Part shown: positions 47,004 through 60,639 of the stretch, one piece after another
Position numbering within the stretch: position 1 is the first letter of the stretch
How the letters are laid out: every line of letters begins with the position of its first letter
Assembly (NCBI RefSeq): GCF_048771995.1
Contig: NC_133027.1
Coordinates: 63,301,501-63,365,500, forward strand
Length of the DNA stretch: 64,000 bases
From: Taeniopygia guttata
Lineage: Eukaryota > Chordata > Aves > Passeriformes > Estrildidae
Direction of reading: 5' to 3'
Notes under the pieces: generated by a model
Told to the model about the DNA's origin: nothing
What the model saw: the letters and a program-made list of their open reading frames with translations, nothing else
The model's database searches: none
Position numbers and translations under genes: made by a program

Positions 47004-50000
47004 CAAACTGTCCAGGTCAAACTCTCTGGCATAAATCTTAAATCTAGGGAACTGTTTGACAGTCCCCATGCAGAAGTGATATGTGAAAAAGGTCAAGTTT
47101 TATCTGTAATGTATACTGCTAATTTTTACTAGAGAATTGCCTTTATATTTAGCATCATTATGTATGGCTTTTATTTAATGTGAAAGATATTGATACGAAC
47201 AAGCAAAACACAGTAATTTGACTGAAAGGCAGAAAGTAAAAGTGCTTATTTCATCAGTCTATCAGATGAAAATAAAGGTATTTTCTGACACAGTCTAATA
47301 TTAGACACTGAACGAGTGAAGCCGTGGCACATCAGAACACCTCAGTGTTTTCCCAGAGCTTTCACAATGGCAGAACTAAGAGAATGTTTCAATGCAAAAG
47401 CAGTTTCTCTTCTTACATAAGTAAAAATATACACAGCAGGTATAGTCCTTGGGCACACCCTTCAGACATGCCAGATAGATCAAAACTTTCTTTTTTTATA
47501 GCTGTCTTTCATTTAATCCTGTTAGATCAATAGTTGCATGCAGTACTCATAAAGAATAAGAGAAAATGTCAAGTCTGTGACTTCTACATTCTCTTGTGTT
47601 TTCAAAAATGCAGCAAACAATGTCTGCTAAGTGAGCAGAAAATACTGCTGGTGGTGTAATCAACGGGAAAAAACTCATTTTGCAATCCATCTGTTTCGCA
47701 CTTTTTTGCTGTGACAAATAGGTTTGAAAAGACACAAAATTGTCACATCCATAATTACAGAGAATCAGAATAAATCTCAGACCTGATACTGCTGAGCAGA
47801 CACTCCCATAAGACTGCTTTGGGCTTCTGTACCTTTCAGAGATTGTGTTGCCTTATGGCATTGGTCAGAAGTGGGAACAGCACCAGACTCACAAGGAAAA
47901 TGCACTTGACAAAACCCCACAAAACCAGATGATTATCAGTCTTCTGAGGAATCAATTAACATATTAAATATGAATCATGTTAATTTAACATAACAAAATT
48001 CATGTAAAAATTAAGAATGTGCTTCATCTGACTATAATTATTAATTCAAATGCAGTCTAGAGATATCTTCCAGGATTAGTGTTCATTTTATTTGCAACCC
48101 ACTCCACCTAGCATAGATGTGTAATTCACCTTCTATCGCGTGTGCTGCTCTGTATATGTCTATGCCCTCATCCAGAGTTATGCACAGCCTGAATGCCTGG
48201 ATATTTATACAGTTCTTTAAAAGAAAGGTGCTTGCTGGGCACTTATAAATGAGCCCACATTGTTTTCTGTAAACAGTCCTTTCTCACTGTGATAATCATC
48301 AGAACTGTTACAGAAAATAAGGTTGGAAATCCTTCCTGCTTTTGAAGACACATTAACAGAAGAATCCCATAATCTGCAAGTCGTGGTGTTCTGCCCGGAA
48401 AGATAGGCATACCTCTGTAAGACCAGTGCTGAAAGCAGAAGTGGTTGAGTATCTCAGAGAACACTGTATCACTATCATAGTGCATGATTCATTGATAACC
48501 CGAAAAAGATAGCTCCCTTCCATGTCTGGATAAGAGTTTGATCAGTCAGTCCTGCAGCCTTTCCTGTGTAATTCAATAGCTGCTCAGCATTCCCAACAAG
48601 CTGAGCATTATACATGCTCTTATGAGGGTGCTACAGTGGCGTGCTCACCCAGGAGGAATTCCTCTGTCATGGGGTGAGGAAATAATGAAAGAAGACAATA
48701 GGAAGGTACCAGAGAAGAAGCCCCTAAAGTTCCTTAAAATAGGAGACATTACTCTGAAAACTTGACTTGGTTTCATTCTGGACTTAGAGTCCAAGTGGAA
48801 GCATACTTAGGGACTTCACTGTATTTTCTTAGGTTATGGGGAACTGGAACAAGTTGATGCTATATGTGCACATCTTCTTGGTAGGGAAGTCCTTTCTATA
48901 GGAAGATGATTGGGTTAAGGGTGACATGAACAAACAGAAATAATAGCAATACATCATTGGGGATTTTGGGTAGAAATTGAGCTTTTTTTGCTTCCTTTCA
49001 GCAGGCATTTCTAACTGTGTATTGCAATGTAATGCACACACAAAGATTTTCCATTCTGTCAGGCATTCTGATTGTTCACACCGTGAGAAACATCTGGCCA
49101 ATTTAATATGCTGCAGTTTGTGCTGTAGCAGTTAAGAGAACTATTTTTTATGTTCCTATTTAAATTCAGTAAGTTTTTCAACTCTACAAGAGAAAGAAAA
49201 AACCCCAAGCTAGAAATTAGTCTTTTATACAGCAATATTATGATAGAAATGCCTTAAAAGAAAATGGGAGGACTATGATATTCTCAGTCTGTTTTTACAC
49301 CCCCAGGCTGTGGCGATAAATAATACTTGGCTTTTCCTCTCCTTCCCCATTCCAGTAGCAAAGTTAGTGTTGCTCTTTCTGGAAAAACTCCATGGTGCAA
49401 ATAACAGGACAAACTTATTTTCACCATGATGGGAATTGAAGGCAAAACTTTAATTAAAAAAATTAATGGTCCTCATAAGATTATAATTTTATGGATGGGG
49501 AAAGAAGGCATCTAAGACCAGCCTTTAAGTCTTAAGAGGTAATATATGAGACTTCACAGGCTATGCAGAATTAACTTTACCTCCAAGATGTTTATGGTGT
49601 TTAGGCAGGGAGATTCCTGAAGCTGTCTGCAGCCTATGTGCTGCAGGACGTAGCAATTACCAGAGTCTTGTGCTGATATGAAGATGGGATATAGGTAGGA
49701 CATTCACTCAGATCTGAAAGTTGGAAAATGTCTAAAAATACAAGACATTATTACTGCACTGGTATGCTTTCCAGGAAGAAAAAATATATAAAAATGTTAA
49801 CGCTGGTCTTGAAACCTTACCACACAGAAGAAGTTCTAGTAAAAAGGAAAGTTCTCTTTTTATCCATTAAAAAAAAATAGAAGAATGGTAGGTCTTTGTG
49901 GTAGGACCCTTACTGTGATCTAGATGAGTACTTTATTAGAGAAGTATGACAGAGAGAAAGGAAAGTAGCTGAGAAGATAGGCAAAAGGACCTTAAAACGC

Positions 50001-50600
50001 TATTATTTACTTTTAAAAGTAAATCCCAGCATACTGTATTGACTGAAGAGGTCCTATATTTGTTTTAAAAGCCTTACTGAAATAGGATACTGTCACTTCA
50101 CTGAGACCAGAGAAAGGAAATTTCAAGGGCAGGTCACGTCTGGAAAAATTCTCAAACTATTGTGGCCCCAAAGAAGATGGAGAAGCATGAAGCTCCCAGT
50201 GCATGAATGTGCCTTTTGTGCTGACAGAACCAGCCTGACTTTGCTGCAAAAAAACAGCCTGGGGAGAACTGGCACCCACAGTACATGTCCCATTGTGGAC
50301 ACCAGCTGAGCAGTCTGACAAAAGGACAGCTTGTATTCAGGGCTCTCAGGCATACAGGATACGAAGGCAGCAATGTGCTGGTGCTCTGGTCCCTTCTGGG
50401 GCTGTGTGGTTCAGCTGAGTAGACCTTACACTCCCTAAACATCTTCTGTAGCTTGTCTTATGCACAGATTGGAAACTGCTGATGGATACACTGCACCTCC
50501 ACTAAGTCCTTTATATGTACACCTGACAGTCACGGGCTCTGTCTCTGGGCACAGTTCAGCAGAACAGAATCATGGCCCACGATGAGAGTCCAAACACTCC
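47004..50600. other. Intergenic DNA, no gene seen
   Basis: AT-rich sequence with only short open frames and no repeat family that I recognise. Confidence 0.5.
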
Positions 50601-50602
50601 CT

Positions 50603-50624
50603 TAACACACACACACACACACAA

Positions 50625-50657
<33 letters not shown>

Positions 50658-50696
50658 ACACAGAGAGAGAGAGAGAGAGTGAGAGAGACAGAGACA
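50603..50696. repeat. Compound (CA)n-(GA)n microsatellite
   Basis: About 60 bases of nearly pure CA repeat, interrupted by an AACA and a CTCA, pass into about 35 bases of GA repeat with few interruptions. Confidence 0.97.
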
Positions 50697-50925
50697 CGAA
50701 GTACTAGTAAGAATTAATGCTAGGTGGAGTGCCTTGGTGAAAATCATCAGCAGTAAATCTCACCAGAACTGTTAGTTTAAAATCTTTATGTGTTGGCTCT
50801 GAGTACTTGTATACCTTCACTCTCCTAGTCACACATCTAGTCTTGGGTAGTTTTAGATATGTTACAGTGCTGGTGACTGCTAAGAGGTTCCACTAGTCCA
50901 GTGTGATGAACACAGATACAATAAT

Positions 50926-52235
50926 TACACAGAATTGTAGAATGGGTTGGAAGGAACCTTAAAGAGCATCTAATTCCAACCCCTGCCAAGAGCAGGGAGC
51001 CTCTCAGTAGACCAGGTTGCTCAAAACCCTGTCCAACCTGCTCTTGAACAGCATCACATATAGGGAGTACACAACCTCTCTGAACAACCTTTCCCAATGC
51101 CTCACCACCTTCACAGAAAATAATTTCTCCCAAATAGCGAATCTAAACCAACCTTTCTTCTGTTTAAGGCTATTCCCCACCTTGTCCTGTCACTACATGC
51201 CCCTGTGAAAAGTCCATCTCCAGCTCTCTTGTAGAACCCCTTCATTACTGGAAAACTGCTATAATTTTTCTCCAGATTGAATAACTCCAACTCTCTCAAC
51301 CTTTCTTTGTAGGAGAGGTGCTCCAGCCTGCTGGTCAACTTTGTGGCTCTCCTCTGGACTCGGTACAGGAGGTTTAAATTCTTCTTAAATTGGGCCTCCA
51401 GAGCTGGACACAGTACTCTTGGTGGGATCCCACAAGAGCAGAGTAGAGAGCAAGATCCCCTCCCTCGACCTGCTGGCCATGCTGCTTTTGATGCAGCCCA
51501 GGATCGGGGTGACTTTCTGGGCTGCAAGTGCACACTGCTAGCTCATGTCCAGGATCTTGTCCACCAGCACCCTCACATCCTTCTCAGCAGGGCTGCTCTT
51601 GACCTGTTCATCCCCAAGTCTGTACTGATATCAGTGGTTGCCATGACCCAGGTGCAGGACCTTGCACTTGCCCCTGTTTAACTTCAGGAGGTTTAAACAG
51701 GTCCTCACAAGCTGTGGCAGCAGCTCTCTGGCCAAGAGAGACAACTTTCCCAAGCATTGTCCTGGGAAAGGCTGTGAGAAGATCAGAGAAATAAATGATA
51801 AACAATTCTTATCTTCACTTGCTGCACCTGTTGCTGTGAATATGTGAAATGTGTTATGGAGGTTTGGTTACTAAAGGGTGATTTCTTAATTGGCCAATGA
51901 TGATGGTGTTTGGATTGAAGGACCAATTGGGCCCACCTGTATCATGACTTTCTACAAGGGCAATGGTTTTCTTATATAATGGTCTATTATAATATAATAA
52001 AGTGATTGCCCAGCCTTCTGAGAGTCATGGAGTCAATGCTAATTATTACCTGGCTGAGGGCCTGCAATGACAACAAGCTTCTCAAAGTCTTTCTGGATAG
52101 CATCCTTCCCCTCCAGCATGTGGACTACATCATGTAGCTTGGTGTTGCTGAATTTGCTAAGGGTGCACTCAATCCCACTGTCCATGTTGCTTATAAAGAT
52201 GTTAAACAGCGCTGGAAGGGTGCAGTCTTTTCCTA
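50926..52235 (-). mobile_element. CR1 LINE, minus strand, interrupted by a solo LTR
   Basis: The left end is the complement of the CR1 3' tail and 3'UTR (AATGGGTTGGAAGGAACCTT). On the minus strand the frame reads the ORF2 C-terminus: RVQRRATKLTSRLEHLSYKE and ERLRELELFNLEK (51300-51360), and the complement of 51540-51700 gives the preceding region. After the LTR, 52073-52235 continues the same ORF2 upstream through the reverse-transcriptase catalytic area, where the expected FADDTKL box reads FSNTKL, one residue short. It is a dead copy older than the LTR inside it. Confidence 0.88.
51713..52072 (+). mobile_element. Solo LTR (class II ERV type) inside CR1
   Basis: A 360-bp insertion starting TGTGGCAG and ending AATGACA, flanked by perfect 6-bp target duplicates ACAAGC (51707-51712 and 52073-52078). 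Removing it makes the CR1 frame continuous. It has a TATATAAT box (51973-51980) and AATAAA (51996-52001). A 6-bp duplication and TG...CA ends fit an ERVK-like LTR left by LTR-LTR recombination. The orientation is plus from the order of TATA and AATAAA. Confidence 0.9.
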
Positions 52236-55200
52236 GGCATGATGTGTTTTAACATAAGTGTCATCCATTTTATTTCCTTTTCTTTCACCAGCTTCTCTAT
52301 TTTTCCTGTAAATATGTGTACATGCAGTACCTTTGAAGGCTCCCACTCTTTCTTGGTGTTTTAAGCATTAGCAGAATGAAACTAGTGCTAATAAGAATAA
52401 TGTCATGTTATCGATTTCTTAAGTCAGAAAGTAACATTAGAAAAATATTTTCATTACATCCTACTCAAAATATCTGCTACATAACTCTTATTCATTTCTG
52501 TAAATGTTGAAAAATAAATTGGTTACTTACTGTGTACCCTATGACTTTCAGTGATTTACCATTCAGGAAATAACACTGAGGTTTGAGAGCCTGAATTTTA
52601 CCCGTCTTGTGGTTTATTTCTATATGAACATTTTACAAACTTAGACTTACTGTCTCCTGCACTGAGCTGACAAGTAGATGTACCATTAAACCATATAAAC
52701 ATTAATTTATGAAATATTTTCCTTTCTCCCTTTCTTTCTTGGCATGATAAATGAAACCTTAGAACAAAAAAAAGTTGCTATTAACAATGCCTCAGCTTTC
52801 ACTTGAAGAGTATCTTTGATAAGTTGACAAAAAGTGTGTTGCTTGATTTGTCATTCCCTATCTATAAAACTATTCTATTCAGCTGTTAAAAAGGGAAAGA
52901 ATAATATGCAGAAAAGTGGTTATTATGTAAAAAAGAAGGCGGAAAATCAGACGCCTAGTCTCTGCCTATGTTGTGGAAGTCTCTAGTTTGCATATATTAA
53001 CCTTAATCCATACAATATTCTTTACCTAGAACATATAACAATTTTTTTTTTTCTCAGATGGACCTTGCATTTCCAAAAACTGTCAGCAGTTTCCTTGTTC
53101 CCAGACTTCATGCTCATTCAGCCGTTGGCATATCTGTAATGACTCTCAGGAAGAGGGTTGATTAGTACATACTGTCATAGCTTTTCAAATTAAGGCTTTT
53201 TCTCCAAGAGTGTGAACTTCACATTTTGGTAGCAATCTATGAAGGATTAAACTTGTAGTTGACACAGCTGAATAGGATTTGAAGTTACTTAATCCCTAAA
53301 AAGTGGCCTCTCAAACTTTTTGCCAGATCACTTCCCCAGAATAATATTTCATAATCAACCTCAAACCTATTTTTTTAGAAGTTTTTGATGTAGTACTTTT
53401 AAGCAGAATTAACTCAGAACTGAACAAAAAGGTGTCCAAATATATGTTTCTCTCACGTAATTAATCCTCTAGCTGTTTGCCTAAAGCCAACTCTTTTGTT
53501 ATGCTGATGGTTTTTCATCAATATAAGCAATGAGAAGATTTTTCTTGGGAGGAAGCAATGAAGAGTCAACCTTGAAAAAAGAGTAATATTCTCTGTTGGG
53601 CAAAAGGATGCTCTTTTGATGTCAACAGCAATGTGATGGACCAAAAGTAGCTGTGGTTTAGTCCATCACTCATGACTGAAATGACTGCAACTGTCTAAGA
53701 TACATATAAAGACAATGGTCATCTTTGAGAGGAAGTATTTCCTGAATGCCCTTTTCAAAAGGGGCATCAAAAATCAGGAAAGCATCACAATGGGCACTCA
53801 TGTAGTAAATAGACAAGGAGTTAAAACCTGTGCAGTGAGATTCAACACCTAAATGTTTTTCAGTAGTGTACTCTTCCAACCTACCACCTCCTCTGGAGAT
53901 TCACAATGAGTTTAACTCTGATAATTCTCCAATTAGATTTCTGATTAATATGCATAGGATATGCTCCCATCTTAATTTCCATGCTTTAGTTTAGCTTTTA
54001 TAAAACATGTGTTTCACTAAACCTGTCAGGGAAGCCAACAATCCTAGCAGAGTATGGACCACAAGCAGTTTCCACACATTGTACTGAATTGTAGATCCTA
54101 AATCTGAAGCAAGAGTTACCCACTAGAAAAAAGACAGCAATCTGCTTGTGACCATCTCGGCTTGAGTAAATGACAAAAGTGAATGGGAGAGGAAGGAAAG
54201 AATGATTAAACTGCTTGCCAGATTTACCTAGAGTGAAGTAGGTGTTAAAAGATTGACCAGCTGTGAAGAATAGGGAGATACCAAGAGTCATGGGGATGTG
54301 AGAGGACACACAGGAAAGGCTGGGATAGGAAGATGAAACCAACCAGTAAACTGTGATGGGTTAGCCTGAAGGTACGGAACAGGCAGCAGTGATCTTGGAG
54401 GCAGGAACTTGGGTAAGGGGAAGCTGAAGCTGCCTGGTGAGTCTGCCAGTAGGCTGCTGTCACATAAGACTTTTGTCCCTGCAGAAGCTCTCATAGCTTC
54501 AAGGAAGACAGCTGTACTAAGAGATAATGACTTCGTGAAAAAACCGTGCAGCACCTGTGGGACTTCTGACAGCTGCTGTATCAGCTTGATTTGTTTTCAG
54601 TTTACTGTATATTGTTTTCTGGGAAAAAGATCTAGCTGGGAAGCAAAGAGGAAGGTTGCTTATTTCTAGGTGATGCTGCCTGACACTTTCTGGAATCTTC
54701 ATCCCCTGAAAGAAACTCTGAAGGGAGGAAATCTGCAGATTGTGCACAAATCACCTGATACCTTAATTTTCTAAAAGTGATTAAATATGTTGATTCTAGC
54801 AGGAGATGGTGGATAGTGTCATCTCTCAGTACATGGTCAACGAAACCAGTCAGCCAAAATCCTCCAGGATCCATGCTCCAGGGAACATCCAGGTATTTTC
54901 TGCAACAGCTTCCACAACATAGGCAGAGAATCTACTCCTAAGACTACCTTTTGAAGAGGCAGGCTCAAACAATGATTAGGACAGAAGCCTTGTGTGCCTT
55001 TGCTGGAAGCTCCAGATGCTGGTTCTTTGACAGCTGCTCACTATCACTGCAAGTTTTTTATTATTTGCAGAACAAGCTGGTTGTCCTACATATGTCTGCC
55101 TAAAAAACACCTGGCAGCTAAAATTAGCTAATTGGGAGCCAATAATCTTTGGACAGTGTGTTGCAGGGTCTTTTACATTTCAGCTCATTCTTTGGGGTAG

Positions 55201-56880
55201 TACAAACTAAGAGAAAGCTGCTTCAGATGAAAAACTAGTTTAAAGCTGCTCTAGGTAATGTCCCTGTCACTGCCAGTTGCAGTGCAGGAAGGAGTCTGGC
55301 ACAGAAGGGCAGTGTAGACTTATCCCAGAGGTGTATTAATGATTTTGCAAGGAGAATTTTCTGCCTTAATGGGAGATAGACTTCATATTTAAATAACAGA
55401 TATATACATTTTCTTGCTGTATTTCACTCTAGCTATTTTATTAATTTATTTATTTTCCATGGTGGACACTCAGTTGTTCCCCAAGGCAAAACCTTCTGTT
55501 TATGATGGCCACTGAATAGCATGGAACAGCAGAGATGAAATGTCAATAGTTCTTACCAGGCAGGGTAGGTGCTTGGTTTCCTACCATTCTTTACCTCAGC
55601 CTGCTAACTCATATGAGAGCTACAAGAATGCTCTTCCATCACTGGGATTAGTTGTTCTATTTCAGCTGCCACACCATGGAAATGCCTTTTTCAAGGACCA
55701 AGGAACCTGAAATTGAAAAGACAGTTTAGGCATTCTTTTCTCACTGAATTACTTGCAAATTATGATAGAAACATGAGCAAACTCATTTTCAGTAATGTGA
55801 TAAGAAAGAGCTAAACTAAGGGATGTGCTGTTGTAGAAAAAAGGGGATGATTATAAATTAAGTATCTTTCACTTAGATCTGAATATGTAGATCCACTTTG
55901 ATGAGTTAACAAAATCTATTGCCTTTTCAACACAGTATTAGTTCTTAATAATATTAAAGGCATTTGATTTCTTTGACTGGGAAGAAAGTCAATCTTAATC
56001 ACAAGCACTGTAAATACTGGTCTAATCCCTTTCTCTGATTTATTTTCCAGGTATTAATACAACAATATTTCTATGCATTTCTGTTCCTTTCTATGCTTTG
56101 CCAACACATGAGAGCACAGTCCTCCGGGAGGTAGCTTATATTAGGTTCAAAAAAAGGTTGCTGCAACTACTCTTCTAATCTCCTGATTCATTACAGGGAT
56201 ACCATGTGGGTTTTGAGAGCATGTGTTACTATTATTACAATTATTGTAGCCAAGAGTGAACAGAAAAAGAGAAAGGAGGGGGAACAATAGTAGAAAGAGG
56301 ATACAGAAAAAAAATGCAGAATCATCATAGTGGAAGGAAAATAAAATCAGTTTTAAAAATCTGTTCTATCTAGTCATCATAGCTCCTTCACAGGTAATAG
56401 ACTTGTATAATTTTATGTGAATTCAATCACAAGATTAAATCACAAGGAAGAATGTGTTGCTTAAACACATTTAAATCACTTTTTTAACTTCCAAAATTTT
56501 CATGTTGTTAATAAGTGACCTTATTAACAGCTCTGGGAGATAATTTGGAAAAGTTAAAGGAAAAGCAAAAAAAAAGGAGACTTGAGCTCAGCTATTTGTT
56601 CAGGTCACCAGCACACAAAGTGGAAATCACAGCCCTAATGTAGGCATCTTGTACAGATACATTCTTTAATGCAACACATGGCTAAACAAAAAAAGAGAGG
56701 GTTGATCCCATCTGTCTCACCCATCCTTCTTGCTCTCTGTATTCCCTTCTAGAGTCACAATTTCATTTTAAAGCAACCTATTCCCAAATATTTTATGCTT
56801 TCCTGGGAATTTGTTACACATTTTGTTGTTTTGTATGGTATATCAACTGTTAATATTTATTATCTACTAATGCAAAATCA
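52236..56880. other. Intergenic DNA, no gene seen
   Basis: AT-rich sequence with scattered open frames under 120 codons on both strands. None has recognisable similarity or supporting splice context. Confidence 0.5.
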
Positions 56881-56883
56881 TGT

Positions 56884-56955
56884 TCTAATCTATTGTTGTG
56901 TATGTGTAACATACACAACAATAGATTAGATGGTATCAATTCTTTGATACCATCT
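56884..56955. repeat. Two abutting near-perfect hairpins
   Basis: The first inverted repeat has 22-bp perfect arms (56884-56905 and 56909-56930) around a 3-base loop GTA. The second has 12-bp perfect arms (56928-56939 and 56944-56955) around TTCT. They share three bases, so the right arm of the first runs into the left arm of the second. Confidence 0.95.
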
Positions 56956-59900
56956 TCAATGTACTGACTTATTCCTCTGTATTTACTTATGATTTTAACT
57001 TGAATCTTCATAGTTCTTCTTTTAAATAATCTTTTCTACTTAATTTAATATTTTTGATGTTAGAATTTTGCACTAGCATTTGTTAAAACTTTGGCCTTGG
57101 CAGCTAACAGAACATAAAAAAAATAGTTTGTAGGGACTATCTTGAAAAGATCTATATGCTTATGTACATATATAGTTAGTATGATGTCTATAGAATACAT
57201 TTATTTTAAAAAATTGAAACAGTACCTGTTTGAGTGATGACTTAACTGTTGGTATAAGCGTAACTTCTTTACTTGTTTCAGTTTTGCAGGTGAAATTTGT
57301 TCACAGCTCAATAGAGTAACCATTGGGAGTGGTTTCTTTAGGTGACTTTTGTAATTGGGAATGCCAGGTGAAAAAAAAAAATCAGAGTAATTTCTGACAT
57401 ATTTTAAGTATGGCACAGGGTTCAAAGACTGCTGTAGGCAATGAGGAGAAGGGTGTATTTTATGAGGTAAATGTAATAACACTGTCCCAACTGGCTTTAG
57501 AATTCTGCAATAATTATGATAACTGGAGTAAAATAAACCCAGTAACAAAAGCCACATGTACCTGCTCATGTTTCAGCAGTGTAATATGTAAGTACAATGG
57601 GATATGGCTAATGGTGGCCCCAGCCTTTGCTATGGCAAGTGATGTTCCCCCAGTAGCCAAGCTGCCACACAGCACTAATTCAACAGGTTCTGCAGATGGG
57701 CTAGGTTTTTCTTCCACTGACACCTTTCCCAAGAGACAGATAGTAGTACCTAAATATTTTCTTGGTTCTAAAGATATGCTTGTGTATCACAGTTATGTGA
57801 GCGAATACAGTATGGCCATTTCAGTGTGCACATTAAAAAATCGTAACTTATTTAAAAAATATTATTTTTTAAGTTGTTTTATGGTAACTGGGAGTACACA
57901 TACTTGATTTCTTCTAATAATGAATGTGAAAAAAAATAGGCCTATTTCAGTTGAAATTTCCAAAGAAAAAAACAGATCTTTTAAATATTACATATCCATG
58001 GTCTTATTGCATTTTCACAGGAATTTATTTCTCTTTCAGATATAGTTTGACCCAAAATGCTTAAACCCAAGCAGTTCCCACTATCAAATTTACTACCTAC
58101 AGTGCTTACATGAACCCTTACAGGGAGCACCTACTGAAGCTGCAATAAGTGATCTGATTCCCAAGAATCACTGCATTTGGGGACTGTTTTATATTGATTC
58201 CCAACAGTCAAGCACTGAGTCTAAAAATAGTAGTACAATCAAGTCACAAGTTAAGTACCATACAGTCATTAGGACACCTTATATTGCAGATGCTAGTACC
58301 CTATTGTACCATGATTTATCAGCATTCATGCTTAAGGACATCTCTCATGATCATCTACTTTTTTATTAGATAATTTAAACCTATTTTTCTGTACAGATTA
58401 AGAATAAGTGCTATTAAAAAAAAATCACTTTAGAATGAAGTGAATCAGAGTTTAATTTAGGGAAATTAGAAATAATTACTCTACAAAAACTAGAACTGTG
58501 AAGACCTAACTTGAATATTCCAGTCTGGGGAAGAGACGAGTCATCCATTTTGCATTGCAGGTGCTAAATGAATATGTTTGACTTTACTATCACCCACAAC
58601 AACCTATCAGCTCAGTGTAAAAGAAGTGCCTTCACCTATACTTTCACCTGTACTGTATTTTTCTGAAAGGAGTGTCACACAAAGAGAAACATAGGGATCT
58701 GAAATTTAATGAAAAAGATAAAACGAAAGGGAAACTATAAGGTAAGTATGGGGTGTAAGGAAAACCTACGTGATCACTAAGACAGAAAAAAATTATACAA
58801 AAATATTCTATCAGATCCCACTCATAAAATATTGTCTAATTAATGGAAAATAAAGTTTTCATAGTTGGTGCCACTGTCTAACTTTTCATGACACCTTCTT
58901 TTTCCAAGTTAAAATACTCAATTGTTGAGTGACACAGATTTATTTCTTGTCACATAAATGGAAGATAAAATGTTTCTTGAGATGTGACAAGAACAGTACC
59001 TCTCCCTGATATTGTCCTAGTAAAAATAAATAAAACAGGAAGAAACAGCTCATACCTTCTTATATTTTTAACTGTATCTTATATTTCCATTTCTAATGTT
59101 GGCTGACTAACTCCATCAAGAACTTTTCTTCCAACTAATTTGCATACTTACTGGAGCTTTTGAACATTTGTACAAGTAGTTAGCCTTAAATGAACAAGAA
59201 AGAACTTCATTAAAAGTCAATTTCCAGACAAAGAGTTTTTTATTCCATGAAATATGTTTCAATCAAATCCACCACTGAACAAATCCATTACGTTCCCTTC
59301 CAACTCAGCATATTCTATGATTTATATGTTCCAGCAAGCTTTGCGCCCTGTGAGCAAGTTGGAAACCAAGCCTTCTGGTAGGCAGAACTCTCTTTCTTCT
59401 TTCAACATGGTCTGCAATGGGCCTGATGAAGTATCATAATCCAATATATTTGGGTCTCTGTTCATAGTTAATAAGCACCAAGGTTGGTTTAGAAAAAGGA
59501 TTAAGTTGCTGCCTTAGGTTTACTGCATACCTCCTTTCTAGTTCCATTATTTGGTCTGGTATCAATCAGAGAGTCACTAAACCATGACTTACCTAGTGGG
59601 AAAACTAGGAAAAACTAAGAGCTACAAAGAAGAGGAACATGCCAGCCAGCAAGGAAAGGTGTTACCAGTTCTAGTCCCTTCCACTAGTGATAGCAAAACA
59701 CTTGGAGATGGGAAACAGTATAAGATGGAATGAAGCATTTCAATTTCACAGCCACTCTCCCATCTAAGAACATACTAGAAATAATTTTTTTTCATGGGCA
59801 GTTTATTATTGTAGTATTGGCAATTCCTGCATTGGCCCTAATTGAGGTTTCATTAGGACTACTGTCAACAATATTTTGCTGAGTGGAAACAGATAAAATT

Positions 59901-60077
59901 GGTCTGATTCTCAGCCCTTCCAGTGAGGCCCATTTTTACATGTTAAGATCAGATTAGGGAGAGATGCCTCTGCCTGAATTAAGGTGCAAAGGCAACCATA
60001 TGATGACAAGATACAGATTTTATTTAACATAGATTTTATTTAACAAGAAATGTGAGGGAGAGAGCTAGGAATAGGAA

Positions 60078-60078
<1 letters not shown>
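56956..60078. other. Intergenic DNA, no gene seen
   Basis: AT-rich. A plus-strand open frame of 165 codons at 57410-57907 is the longest in the area, but it has no recognisable domain. A short stretch near 59287-59325 (CCCTTCCAACTCAGCATATT) looks like the tail of a SINE or CR1 copy. Confidence 0.5.

Positions 60079-60124
<46 letters not shown>
60079..60124. repeat. (TTA)n microsatellite
   Basis: About 15 uninterrupted TTA units, leading into TAC/TTC-rich low-complexity DNA up to about 60470. Confidence 0.97.
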
Positions 60125-60475
60125 TACTACTATTTCTTCTTCATCTTAGTGTTCTTATTATTTTTCTTCTTTTACTTCTTCTTCTAATTATTTCCTGTTA
60201 TTGCTACTATTTTTTCTTATGTTATTCTTCTTTTTTTTATTCTACTTACTCACATTTTTGTTCTTATAATTTTTCTTCTTCTTCTCATTTATTACTACTA
60301 TTTTTTTACATCATGTGATTCTGATTCAGATTCTGATTACTTTTTTTATTTTTCTTTTTCTAATTATTCTTATTTCTGTTCTTAGTCCTTTTTCTGTGGG
60401 TTTTTTTTTTGGGGGGGGTTATTTTTTCTCTCTCTCTTTTTTTTTTTTTTTTTTTTTTTTAACTACTACTATTTC
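60125..60475. repeat. Pyrimidine-rich low-complexity tract
   Basis: Irregular TTC, TTA and TAC motifs with long T runs, a block of 8-10 G following T10 near 60401-60418, and CT repeat followed by over 20 T near 60427-60460. The plus strand is nearly free of purine runs apart from the G block. Confidence 0.85.
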
Positions 60476-60639
60476 TTAATATCAACTCCTATTTGGCTTG
60501 GATGAATTGTGTGTGTTGCAGTCCTGCAGTGTGCAGTGGGGTCCTGGGAGCAGTACCTCCTGTCTGTGCCCATTCCTCATGGATAAAATCCCAAAGGATC
60601 ACAAGTAATCCTTTTAGGATGGGAGGAAATGGCCTTAGA

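Noticed and set aside
51111-51533. A 140-residue minus-strand host protein
   Set aside because: It is the C-terminal part of CR1 ORF2.
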